Part shown: piece after piece, positions 12,867-23,330 of the stretch
How the letters are laid out: every line of letters starts with the position of its first letter
Numbering within the stretch: position 1 is the first letter of the stretch
Origin: Ophiura sarsii
Lineage: Eukaryota; Echinodermata; Ophiuroidea; Amphilepidida; Ophiuridae
Direction: 5' to 3'
DNA length: 64,000 nt
NCBI GenBank assembly: GCA_035610835.1
Contig: CM069455.1
Location: forward strand, 36,859,278 to 36,923,277
Notes under the pieces: model-generated
The model's input: only the letters and a program-made list of their open reading frames with translations
Told to the model about the DNA's origin: nothing
The model's database searches: none
Program-made: the position numbers and the translations under genes

Positions 12867-12981
12867 GCTAGGTTTTTGTGCGTGATCGGGGGGAGGGGGA
12901 AAAAGTACTGTTTTTTTTACCCGAAAAATCACCCAGCACCCCCCTCCCCCCAAGATTCGATCGCGGGACCATCCGCACCCA
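12867..12981 (-). repeat. tRNA-derived SINE-like repeat, copy 2 (partial)
   Basis: It repeats GCTAGGTTTTTGTGCGTGAT, the G/A-rich stretch, the run of T with ACCCG, and GATTCGATCGCGGGACCATC of copy 1. It carries an additional insert (AAAATCACCCAGCACCCCCC...), and stops at CCGCACCCA before the A-box region. It adjoins CCTTTTGGGAAAGAAGCAC, a landmark of the segmental duplication that lacks the insert in copy C. Confidence 0.5.
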
Positions 12982-14650
12982 CCTTTTGGGAAAGAAGCAC
13001 TCCATAGGACTCGATTCATATTCACTACTCAAAAGTTGGAACCTGTCAATCATGCATTTACCTCAACTAAATCCAAAACATTGCATGACATGTTCATGAA
13101 ATGGAGTCAAGCGCGATCAGAGTGCTTTTCATATTGTTAGCACTAATGTAGGTAATTCCATTCTCTTAAGAGGCGAGAGCGTACATGTGATGAGGTGCCT
13201 ATACAAAACTCACCTAGTTTGGTCAGTATGAATCATGAAACATTATGTGGTTTTTTTACTGGCTTCAACAGTCTCGTTCCATCAAATCCCGCAGACGGCT
13301 ATCACCCTTAGGAGGAAGCACTACCATGATGACCACGATTGCTCTAGGAATTAAAGTTTTTATCTGAAAGACAGACACAAAATGATTGATGTTCACAATG
13401 AAATGAAGATACTTTCATAGTAGACAGCAACTGTGTAAATGACATGTGTAATTTGCTGTCTACAGTCTATCTCAATTCATTTAGATTACTGTCAATCGAT
13501 AAATCAAATGTTTACTGTAAAACATGTTATGAATTCAAAGAGAAAACTCAATCGCCGCAGGCAGGTTTATGGAAAAATATAATCGGGAAGGTTTAACGTA
13601 CATTATTATTTAGTTTTGATCGATGGCTGCACCCACCTGTTCCAATTGATCAACGGGCACTCACTGGATGATTGCAAAGCAATTGTATTGTTATTTACTC
13701 ACCTTTAAAAACTGTGTAGGGTTTGTTAACCTTCCCCTAAAACTTTTGACCATCATGGACCTTTTGTCTATAGATTACATTACTCGTGCAATATTCACAA
13801 CAAAAGCTTCGTGGGATAGATGCTGGTATTCACACACAAACACATTTGGCACAAATGTGAAATATCATGAGGCAAATCAAACTCCTCGTTAATGGCAATA
13901 ATCTAAAGAGCCTAAGATGCACAATGAACACCAAGTCAGTGTCTGCTTATATTGTAACTCCCCGGTGCGTGAAATCACTCTATCATATATTATAAAACAT
14001 AAGCTAATTTGAGAGGTATGCATCATCTCAAAGTTGTCGTACGCCTCTCCTATCATCAGTCCTGGGTGTGAAAGACCATCCATTTAATGTTCGATCTTCA
14101 TTTTATCTGTTAGCATTATTAATTAACCCTGGTTTCAATTTAAAATCAATATCAATTGACTGTGTATACACCCCAAACCGCTATTGCTTGTTTCGGGGGA
14201 TTTGCCGCACTGTGTGTGTGTTTAGAATAGCCTAGACTTATCTGTACTTGCGCCATCTTTGAATTAGGCAGTTTCTTGTACTTGTTCTACAGTAAAATGT
14301 GCTAAATGTTCTAAACTGCACGTACAATAAGTAGTGGTTAGAAGAGCCACAATAAATTATAAGACTTTCTTTAATGAGGATGTATCACCATAGTAACCAG
14401 AAAGTCTATATGGCAGGCATATGGGCGATAGTAAATCCTGATGTTCATAAGTTGACTGATTTACATATGGTATGAACACCAAAATATATCTCTTATACTT
14501 ACTGTGTAAAATGGCCCCTGGTAAAATGCAATTTTCTTGTATATAAAGCGACCGGTTGCTCCAATCTTGCATTTCCGAAGAGGATCATAGTCTTACATGT
14601 ATTATAGCATTCCTACAAACAACAAAACAGTATGGTCAATACAAAATGTT

Positions 14651-15154
14651 TGAGATATGGGCCACAAAGATGCATGTTTGTAGAACACTAACATATCATA
14701 CAAAATTGATCAGATGATTATTAAATGAAGATTACTAAAATAATCATTCAAATGTTCTTCTTCTAAACCAAATCTCAAGTAAAAATCCATTCAAGTGTGC
14801 ACATGATTTGCTATAATTTTGCTTCACTGCGTTCATGACTTATACATATATATGCTAAGCATGCACACAAATTGATCAAGAATTGTTTACTTCGATTATA
14901 GTATTTTAAATGTTTGAAATTTGGCATCTTGGAAATTCACACAATATGTAAGAGCAAAAAATAAAAAAGAAGTGTTTTTCAGCCCATAAACCAAAGTTTT
15001 CAAGCACATAACCATATTTCTGACTATTTAATACAAATATTGGTACCACAAAATTTCACACACGGTCATCTTTCGTGAACAAACCTACACTATGTCCCTC
15101 GGGTCTTCAGTTTAGCGACGATGAATCTGATTCATGTGAGCATACATCAATGAT
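14651..15154. other. Unassigned AT-rich spacer
   Basis: A spacer between the two duplicated blocks. I see no coding region, no terminal repeats and no similarity to other parts of the window. Confidence 0.5.
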
Positions 15155-15560
15155 ACTGGTGTCAACAGTCTTGTTCCAGCAAATCCTGCAGATGACGATC
15201 ACCCTTTAGGAGGAGGCGCTATATGATTGATCTCAGAATGAAAATGTTGATCTGAAAGTACAATTAGACCAAAAATGATTGTTTAATGTTTACATTGAAA
15301 TGAAGATACTCTTTTAGTAGACAGCAACTGTTTTCATGAAATAAATGACATGTGCAATTTGTTGTGTTCAGTAGGTAGCAATCTGAATTAAATGAGATGT
15401 AGATTGCGGTCTACAGTAGATCACAACTATTGGCTATCTCAATTCATGTAGATTGCTGTCTAAAGTAGATAGCAACAACAATATAATTATTACATGAAAT
15501 TCTTAATTTACAGTGTACAGCAGACTGCAACTGTGTCAATCAATCAATCAATTTATCAAT
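15155..15560. repeat. Partial third copy of the duplicated block
   Basis: It shares CAACAGTCTTGTTCCAGCAA, the TAGGAGGAGGCGCTAT region, GACCAAAAATGATTGTTTAA, GAAATGAAGATACT and the AGTAGACAGCAACTG/TAGATAGCAAC motifs with 13270-13520 (copy A) and 16640-17910 (copy C). Variants of GTAGACAGCAAC recur several times. It preserves an uninterrupted version of the sequence into which the LINE at 16776-17812 inserted in copy C. Confidence 0.7.
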
Positions 15561-15691
15561 CAAAACTCCTTTCTCCCTGGCTACTCGGACAAGAGACATG
15601 CGCTTGCTTGCTGAGAACCTGGCTCCATCAAAGAAGTAAACTTTGTATATAGATATAAGTCAGGTGTTCACGCCAGGACATCCTGGGTGGA

Positions 15692-16080
15692 ATTCATACA
15701 CTCTAAGTAGTGTCGAACCAATCAGAAAGCAAGAAACTGAAATATGTGGAGTGCATTGAAAGTGTCTAATGCACTACGTGTGTGCGTCATTTAAATTCAA
15801 TGCGCGTTGTTAGCAAACATGTTTTTATTGGTTTTTACGTAGATCAAAACTATGCTCAGATTGTGAATTTTGATTTGTATAGTGTCGTGTATGAATTAGG
15901 TCAATGCGTATGTTTTGTTTCGAGAGAAATTAGACAAATCAATGCACTTGCGCAAATGTTGATATGCTCACAATAGCACTCCCCTGCGGAGTCGTGCCAC
16001 TTTCACACATCAACATCAGCGTGTGCATTAATTTGTCTAATTTTTTTCGAAACAACACATACACATTTATTGACCTATAA
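15692..16080 (+). mobile_element. Composite MITE-like element, copy in block C
   Basis: It starts at ATTCATACACTCTAAGTAG and ends at TTATTGACCTATAA. The second half (15897-16080) has imperfect inverted arms, TTAGGTCAATGCGTATG against CATTTATTGACCTATAA, with GAAATTAGACAAATCAATGC on the inner side. Arms enclose ACTCCCCTGCGGAGT, a local palindrome. Same family as 11619-12038 and 18235-18627. Confidence 0.65.
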
Positions 16081-16775
16081 ATGGTGCATGGCGCAGTTTG
16101 GGCGGCTATGCTAAGACACCAATACCAGCAGAGAAGTGACAGACAATACAACCTTTGTTTCGATTTGTTGTTCAGTACAACCTTAGCCTGCCAAATTCTT
16201 ATAGAGAACCTGTGGTTTGTTTGGGGCACCAAGATTGTACAGCAACAATTAGTGTGACAGATCACACCAGGCATGCGAAGCGCGGAGACAGGCTGAAATG
16301 AAAACACAGGAAAAGAAACTGAACACTTCTTTTATGTGTGATAGCAGCAATATACCAGTTACCAGTGTATGCCCATGGGGCTTTTTGATTTTCCCAGCAA
16401 GATGCCATGTTGCTTAGAACGACCTTTTGGGAAAGAAGCACTTGATTCATATTCACCACTCAAAAGTTGGAATCTTGTCAATCAAAAACATGTTCATGGA
16501 ATGGAGCCAAGCGCGATCAAAGTGCCTTTCATTTGGTAAGCAATCATGTACATGTAGGTAGGTGAGAGCATGTGAGGTGCCTATTTAACAAAACTCACCT
16601 AGTTTGGTCAGGATGAATCATGAAACATGTGATTCTTACTGTAATCAACAGTCTCATTCCAGCAAATCCTGCAGACGGCTATCACCCTTAACTAGGAGGA
16701 AGCACTACCATAACTACGACTGCTCTCTGAATGAAAGTGTTTATCTGAAAAGACAGTAGACCAAAAATTATTGTT

Positions 16776-17812
16776 TGTTTGTTTTGTTTGTTTGTTTGTT
16801 TGTTTTGTTTGTTTGTTTTTATTAGGCATCGTCAGCATAAATATAAACAAAATGATAGAAGAAGAATTTTTTTTTAACAATTTACATTTACAAAGTACAA
16901 TAAATTACACATCAACAAATAACAAACATTTCACCACAATGCCATCTAGGATGGCAGACACTGACACCAAAACTGACATACCAGGATAACCGCCCATTAA
17001 GCATGTTAAGCCTGACAATAAGGAGCAAGCTTATTTCCAATGGGGTCCCAAACGAAAGCAGAGGCCGTGAAGAATGCGAACAAAGAAAGAAAAAGAAGAA
17101 AAAAATTAAGGGACAGGGAAACAAGCTTACACCGTAAAATCAGACATCTCTTGATTCAGGGACATGGTAGCCAGATGTTGCTTAACATTTTGCTTAAAGG
17201 CACACTTAGTGGGCAAAACCTGGATCCTTGGTGGCAGTGCATTCCAATCCAGAATGGCATTGTAGCAGAATGTGCTTGAAGCAATTCCTGTAACCCTAGG
17301 AACAATAAAATTAGAATTACTTGACCTGGTTCTATGGGAGTGTGCATTGGACGACCTGGTGAAATATTGACAAAGGTAAGCTGCACCACGGGCATTATAG
17401 ATGTTAAAAACATGGTTCAGCCTCAGTTGTTTCACTCTGTCTTTAAATTTCAGTAATTTCAAAAGGTTGAGTTCAGGTTGCCCAATATGATCTCTGGAAG
17501 ATAGACTCAAGATGTACCGAGCGATCTTATTTTGGGTAATTTGGAGTTTTTGTTGATAAAGCCGAGCAATGCCACTATACCAAGATGTACAACAATAATC
17601 CATGTGGCATTGTATCAAAGCAGAACTGAGATTTGTGCGTAACTTTTGGTTAAGGATGTGAGCATGCCTATAGAGAAATTTGAGGCGGCTAGAAGCTTTT
17701 TTGATGACAGATTCAACCATGTGCTCACCAGAGAGCGTGCTTTCCATAGAAACACCAAGATAACTAATACAGTCCTGAGATTTAATTTTATAACCGTCAT
17801 AGGCAACACTGA
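16776..17812 (-). pseudogene. 5'-truncated LINE: reverse transcriptase C-terminal part
   Basis: The minus strand carries an open frame ending at 17127 whose protein starts inside a LINE reverse transcriptase. It reads FSVAYDGYKIKSQDCISYLGV (RT palm/thumb), then LKFLYRHAHIL, LIQCHMDYCCTSWYSG, LQITQNKIARYIL, and ends ...FCYNAILDWNALPPRIQ... The last block is the W-N-x-L-P motif typical of the region after the RT in CR1/Jockey-like LINEs. A 3' UTR follows, and the 3' end is a CAAA-type tail seen as TTTG repeats at 16773-16819 on the plus strand. The endonuclease and catalytic RT motifs are missing, so it is a dead-on-arrival copy. In copies A and B of the host block the flanking sequences are joined. 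Confidence 0.85.
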
Positions 17813-18028
17813 ATTCACATTGAAATAAAGATACTTTTATAGTAGACAGCAACTGCATCCATGAAGTAAATGACATCTGTAATTTGCTGTCTAGAGTAGA
17901 TAGCAACTTTCTTATATCTCAATTCAATATAAATCATTTAATCAAATGTTTACTGCTATAAATTCAAAGAAAACTGAATCGTGGCAGGCAGGTTTGTGCA
18001 AAAAATATAACCGGGACGGCTTTATTAA

Positions 18029-18756
18029 AGGCATATTGTGATCTTTTCCAAGAAGCGCCCTCTATCATTGATTTTTACTATAAAACAGATTTTCTTGCAG
18101 ATTTGCATTTTTTATCATAAATCATAAAGATCTTCTAAGTCACAGATCGATACGATTCCTAATTACTTCACAATCTATTTTTCAAAATTTAACTCTAAAT
18201 TCACTCTAAAGTCATGATTTTGAGGTTATTAGGAATTCATACACTCTTGGTAGTGTTGAACCAATCAGAAAGCAAGAAACTGAAATACACGGAGTGCATT
18301 GAAAGGGTCTAATGCACTCCGCATGTGCGCCATTCAATGCATGCTTTGTTTTGATTCGTTGTTCAGGAATCACAGGTTCGCCGATTTCACTGCAAGTGTT
18401 AGCAAACTTTTTAACATGTTTTTATTCGTTTTTACATAGATCAAACTATGCTTTAATTGTAAATTTTAATCTGTAGAAAAATCAACCCACTTGCGCAAAT
18501 GTTGATATGCTCACAATAGCACTCCCCCTGCGGGGTCGTGCCATTATTCACACATCAACATCAGCGCGCGTGCATTGATTTGTCTAATTTCTCTCGAAAC
18601 AACACATATGCATTTATTGACCTATAATCGTATCGCTCTGTAACTTGGAATGTATTTATGATTTATGATCAGAAAATTAAATCTGCAAGAAAATATGTTT
18701 CCAATTTTTTTTCTCAAGGATTGAGGGCGTCCCCTGGAAAAGATCACATTATACCT
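18029..18756. mobile_element. TTAA-flanked MITE, interrupted by another element
   Basis: Ends AGGCATATTGTGATC and GATCACATTATACCT are inverted repeats, flanked by TTAA at 18025-18028 and 18757-18760. TTAA target duplications point to a piggyBac- or Kolobok-type source. It is interrupted at 18235-18627 by the ATTCATACACTC element. An uninterrupted relative is at 26633-27009 and joins the same flanks (GTAATTAAGAATCGTATCG). Motif GCGCCCTCTAT..ATGATTTTT and GGATTGAGGGCG are shared by both copies. No coding capacity. Confidence 0.8.
18235..18627 (+). mobile_element. Composite MITE-like element, third copy
   Basis: It begins ATTCATACACTCTTGGTAG and ends ATTTATTGACCTATAA, inside the TTAA MITE at 18029-18756. 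Compared with 15692-16080 it lacks the left arm of the internal inverted repeat: AATCTGTAGAAAAATCAACC replaces the TTAGGTCAATGCG arm. Comparison with 26633-27009 places the insertion between TTATTAGG and AATCGTATCG of its host. Confidence 0.65.
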
Positions 18757-19540
18757 TTAATATATTATCATTCTGATTGATGACTGCCAATTGATCAACT
18801 CTTTGACCAGGATGTGACTGGATGCATCTACAGTAAAATGTGTTAAATGTGTTCTAAACTGCACTTACAATAAGTGGTTAAAAGAGCCACAATAAATTAG
18901 TTTGCGTACAAGCAATTTTAAAACTTCTTTAATAGGGACTGGTGTATCACCATGGTAACAGAAAGTCTGTATGGCAGGCATAGGCGATATAAAATCCTTT
19001 CATAATTTGACTAGATTTACTTAGGGCTAATGCACTTTTACAAGTAGAGGAAAGAGCAGGGAAAGCGCGATCCTTTTAATTTCTATATTGTTAAAAGGAG
19101 TGACAAAGGATCAGTGATTAAAGTACTAATTCAGTGAGGTGTTAATCCCCGATCCTTTGTCACCTTTTAACAATATAGGGCAATTCCATGCAAAGGTGGA
19201 CATGACCACTAATTTTCAAGTTATTCATATCCTAACATATTTAGTATCAAATTAAAGCTAAAAGTCTAAATTTTCCAGAAATGAACTTTATTTTCATTTT
19301 TTTTACATATTTTGTGTTTTTTCCCCGTTTTAATTAGCATAATCTACTAATTTGATTAATTTTGTTGTAAAATCTGTTATTTATAATGCTATTCATTTAT
19401 AAACTGAAAATAATAACTTTAAAATTATTTTATCAGTTGTGAGCTCTTACATACTTATATTATTCTTTAAATTAAAAAAAACCAAAAAAAACTCTGCGTC
19501 GCGACTCAACGATCAATTTTTATTAAGATTTCACCAAAAT

Positions 19541-20968
19541 GTCACGCTGTTACCGAAATAATTGATGTTTTTAAGGTTTTTTTACATTTTCATTAAATCT
19601 ACATACAGTCCTCAAAATAAGTAACTGACCAGCTAATAAATATACTCATAATTCCAAAACTGTAGCTCCTACGTACAAATATTAAATTATAAAGTTGTCG
19701 GGAAATCGCTTCGCTTCCATTTGAGATATTACACGTGAAGATTGAATGAATATTAAACCAGTTATGAGTCCAAAACCAAAGCCAAGTCAGTTTCTCATTT
19801 TAACACTTAGGTTTTGAACACGCAGGACCGTGTGACAGGTATGTGTATGGGCTGCTTTGTTCGATTGAAGCATCCCCAATCCTCATCTAACTATCAACCC
19901 GTGAGTTATCGCTACCAGTTAATCAATAATCTGCCTGTTGCTAGTTCGAGGCTGCGTGTCGACGAACAAAATGTTAAAATGAAAAACTGACTTGGCTATG
20001 GTTTTGAACTCATAACTGAATTAATATTCATTCAATCTTCACGTGTAATATCTCAAATTGAGGAAAAGAGATTTCCTTACAACTTTATAATTTATTATTT
20101 TTACGTCAGAGCTATATTTTTGGAATTGAGAGCATATTAATTACCTGGTCAGTTACTTATTTTGAGGACTGTATACAAATTAAATAATACTTGCAATGCA
20201 AATCACACTCCCATAGACCTATAACATACATGCTTCAAAGATGCAGTACTACCTTTTGTTAATTAATTATTTCAATTAGCAATTTGTCACGCTGTTACTT
20301 TTTTGGTAACAGCGTGACGGTAACAGCGTGACCCCCATTGAATTATACAGTGAGTTCCAATACAATTTTTAAGTTAAATGTGTTTTAATTGGATAATTTA
20401 ATTAACTTAATATTGTATTTAATATTGTATTTTATCTATTTTAAACTAACACAGAACACTATAATGTGATTTAATTTAATTAAAATCAACAATCACTATA
20501 ATCAGTGTAAGTTTTGGAGATCATTGTATCGTCAATGTTTGATCTTTTTGCATTGCTCATATAGGGTCAGCCTTTGGTCACGCTGTTACCGTATGCAAAT
20601 TTGTTTATTGTATCATATATATTTAAAATCATAAGATATTTTTTTTTTTATACAGGGAAGTTATAGCTGACTTTCTTATAATTACAATCCACCTGATGAA
20701 ACTTTAAAATAAAAATAAAGTTCACAGAGTTTTGACCATTCATAAATGAGAAAAATACCTATGTCCTTTTTAGCGTCACGCTGTTACCGCACTCATTAAT
20801 ATTCATATTTCATAAATGTGAATGATTTTTTTCTTTTTTTTTCTTTCTATGTGTAGGTTGTACTAGTAGTAGTAGAAATGCAATAACAAAATGTTCTGAA
20901 TAATTCAAGTGTGTATGTTATTTGCATATGAAGTGTGAAAATATCTTCCAAACCGTCACGCTGTTACC
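19541..20968. repeat. Seven copies of the 14-bp motif GTCACGCTGTTACC
   Basis: Plus-strand copies lie at 19541, 20286 (13 of 14 bases), 20577, 20775 and 20955. Minus-strand copies lie at 20305 and 20319, adjacent to each other. The copy at 20286 and the one at 20305 face each other across a short T-rich spacer and form a hairpin. The motif is absent from the rest of the window as far as I can see. Clustered, bidirectional copies next to a transposon end resemble transposase-binding sites. Confidence 0.85.
19606..20171. mobile_element. 566-bp MITE with about 200-bp inverted arms, TA target
   Basis: Ends CAGTCCTCAAAATAAGTAAC (19606) and its inverse, ending at 20171, are flanked by TA (19604-19605 and 20172-20173). 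The inverted similarity continues inward for about 200 bp, for example GATTGAATGAATATT against AATATTCATTCAATC and CCAAGTCAGTTT against AAACTGACTTGG. The centre (19808-19970) is unique. TA duplication and CAGTC ends fit Tc1/mariner-type non-autonomous elements. Confidence 0.85.
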
Positions 20969-21225
20969 GTGGAATTGACCTATAGAAAAAGGATCGCGAT
21001 TTCCCCCGCTCTTTCCTCGAACTTGTAAAAGGGCAAAAGCCCTTACAGCATTACGGTATGCTATGCACACCAAAATAAACATCTTACTTACTGTGTAAAA
21101 TGGCCTCCAATAAAATGAAATTTTATTGCATACATTGTATGTGGCGACCGGTTGCTTCAATCTTGCATTTCGGAAGAAGATCATGGCTTGAATCCTGTAA
21201 ACAACAAAAAAGTATGGTCAAAATC

Positions 21226-23100
21226 ATTCATTTGTTTTACATCTTATCATCTGTAGGCCTGGACATGTTGAATTTGAGAATCTCGCTCCTTCCAGGGAAA
21301 TGTTGGTATTTGGAGGGAAATTTGGGTATTTTGGACGGAAATTTGGGTATATGGAGGGAAATGTAGGTATTTGGAGAGAAATAATTTTGTTTGCTTTCTG
21401 GGAAATATACAGTTTTCCAGCCTTGATCTTCTGATCAAGATTTCAGCCAAAACAAAATCCCAACAATTTTTCAAGCATTTTATTTTCATACATATTTCGA
21501 CACCAGCTCCATTATTAATCTATTTAACAAATAATGACACCTTGTAATATGTGACCAATTTGAGCCTATTGTACAACTTGACCTGAGGTGACCTTTGACC
21601 TTGGTATTGATACAGAATTGGTGTTTCAATAAATATCTGATTCACTTATCAATCCCACTGTTGCCACTAAAGTGACTGGTTGTTTCTATTTAAACAATAA
21701 CCACATACTCTATTATTATTGTTACCAAGTATGGTTGAGATTGAATCCTGAATTTTCTTTAATGCGGAACCAACCAAAACGGCTAACCAAAAGGGAAAAA
21801 TACACCACGACACACATCCATGATCACAATAACTGGCTTTTCAAGCCAGAGAGATAAAAAAAGAACATTTACAGAATTTCTGAAAAAGTATGCATGCCGT
21901 GAGGGGAAGAGAAACTGCTTAATTTTTTACTTGGCTTAATCAGTTTAATAATTTCATGATTAGACAGTACCACTGATAGTGCAATCATCTGCCTATTGAA
22001 CGCACAATGCTCAGCAATGCACGTCAATGTACAATACAATAATCATATCTATCTGTCTGATTGCTTATGAAATAGAAGCATCTGAGTCAACGTCATTCTT
22101 GTTTTGGCCAATCTCAATTTCCAAGAAATACTGGCTTTAATTTCAATCACTGCGCCTATTCTTGCTAAAATAGTAAACAAATATGACAACTGTCTATTTG
22201 AAGCTATAATAGTTGGGATTTATAATTGAACGAACATGTCAAATGAAACAGCGTACAATGCGTGAAATACGCACAACCATAAGCGTGATTATTTCGGGCA
22301 TGATCATCTTTTTGCTGCATGTTGTTGTTCGTTCAATTTTTAATCATAGGCCTACTATACGTAATTATATATGACGTACTGAATTCCATAGGCCTACACA
22401 TGATGTAACATACGCACTTATCTTGTAGTGCATGTTGATAGAGAAATTATTGGACTGATGCAGTAGGCCTAAGTAGGGCCTACTACTTTTTGTAATTAAT
22501 TTGTTATCACATTTTTGGGAATGACTGTTGAATCCAATGCATGATTAGTGTACATGATTCATGTTCACGGAAATGCACACTAATCGTGCAGGGCATGTTG
22601 AAATTGTTCAAAGTAATTTACATTATTGAACTGGTTATGCATTTAATATTAGGCCTAATAAATACTACTTTTTGTAGGCCTATATTTTTGTATGCAGGTG
22701 TCACTATTCTTTTGTCATTTTCCTTATTGCTTTTAACTTGTTATCACATTTTTGGGGGGCGACTGTTGAATCTGACGGTACCTATTCGTGTTCATGGAAT
22801 TGATGCTAGACTTTAAGAATATATATGACGGAATAAAGCGTAACCCCATTTACGCAAGATTTGTATCACATGCCATATTTTGTATCCATCATTCACTGAT
22901 TGTCACCTCCCTCTCAGTTCTAGAATTACATAGAAAACGAGAAAGTCCTGTGGTAATGTGATCATTAAAAACTAGACTAGCTCTGAATCGTAGCTCTCTG
23001 TGTGAGACCTACAATATATGGAGTGAAAGCATGATAAATTTGATAGGCGGCCTATTACATGACTGGGGAGACTACTGGGGAGAGCCTCAGAGATACTAAT
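21226..23100. other. Unassigned AT-rich region with short repeats
   Basis: No coding region is recognised. 21297-21385 has about five imperfect tandem copies of a 17-21-bp unit (GGAAATTTGGGTATTTGGAG-like). TTGTTATCACATTTTTGGG is repeated at 22500 and 22738, each followed by GACTGTTGAATC, so a segment is duplicated at about 238 bp. TAGGCCTA and close variants cluster between 22340 and 22690. Confidence 0.5.
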
Positions 23101-23102
23101 AG

Positions 23103-23330
23103 ACGGCGTCAGAGAAGTTCAGCACTTTTCTGTGACAACTGCGTACAGCGTAAACAAGGAAGTGTGTTGAAGAATAGCGTTGATCTTTAAAGCAGGTTAA
23201 CGCATCACAGTATTTGTAATCCGATTGGCCAATCGTATCTATAATGAGTCATCCCCGCCCACACACGCACATTAACTAGATCGCAAGCGTTGGCTATTTC
23301 AAAAAGTGCTGAAGTTCTCTGCTGACGACC
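23103..23330. mobile_element. Small MITE-like inverted repeat
   Basis: GCGTCAGAGAAGTTCAGCAC near 23107 is matched in inverted orientation by GTGCTGAAGTTCTCTGCTGA near 23306, giving arms of about 25 bp with one 3-base gap. The interior of about 180 bp has no coding features. Target duplications were not clear. Confidence 0.5.

Larger units (their letters stand above)
11285..14650. repeat. Segmental duplication, copy A
   Basis: This 3.4-kb block shares a long series of landmarks, in the same order, with 15570-21225. Shared landmarks include GAGAACCTG..CCATCAAA (11325/15619), GGCGCAGTTTGGGCGGCTAT (11411/16089), CCTTTTGGGAAAGAAGCAC (12982/16422), AAAACTCACCTAGTTTGGTC (13206/16590), GACGGCTATCACCCTTA (13293/16674), GTAGACAGCAAC (13420/17842), ACAATAAGT..GAGCCACAATAAATTA (14323/18868) and GACCGGTTGCT..AATCTTGCATTTC (14550/21146). 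It differs by a middle segment inverted relative to the other copy (11619-12038) and by SINE-like inserts at 12600-12981. No protein-coding gene is evident. Confidence 0.8.
19178..20980. mobile_element. Middle element of the nest, TA-flanked, no transposase
   Basis: Ends GGGCAATTCCATG (19178) and CGTGGAATTGACC (ending 20980) are inverted repeats flanked by TA. It interrupts the outer element and carries repeated copies of GTCACGCTGTTACC, including one adjoining the right end. It also contains a TA-flanked MITE (19606-20171). No open frame of note. Element boundaries are my reading of the inverted ends; a single complex element is the alternative. Confidence 0.55.
19024..21042. mobile_element. 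Outer element of a nest, TTA target duplication (PIF/Harbinger-like)
   Basis: Inverted ends GGGCTAATGCACTTTTACAA and the reverse of TTGTAAAAGGGCAAAAGCCC match at 17 of 20 positions and are followed inward by GAGGAAAGAGC and CGCGATCC on both sides. TTA flanks both ends (19021-19023, 21043-21045), as expected for PIF/Harbinger or related elements. Copy A of the segmental duplication has no element here (GATTTACATATGGTATG at 14459). A subterminal hairpin (19083-19112 with 19151-19178) lies near the left end. There is no transposase. Without the inner insertion (19178-20980) it would be a MITE of about 215 bp. Confidence 0.7.
15570..21225. repeat. Segmental duplication, copy C (expanded by insertions)
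   Basis: This second full-length copy of the 11285-14650 block is 5.7 kb long. Much of the extra length is explained by a minus-strand LINE (16776-17812), a TTAA-flanked MITE that itself carries another element (18029-18756), and a 2.0-kb nested DNA transposon (19024-21042). None of the three is in copy A, so all post-date the duplication or were lost from A. Right-end landmarks GGTTGCT..AATCTTGCATTTC and CAACAAAA.AGTATGGTCAA match 14550-14640. Confidence 0.8.

Noticed and set aside
17040..17279. Plus-strand open frame MGSQTKAEAVKN
   Set aside because: Antisense to the LINE 3' UTR and C-terminal coding sequence.
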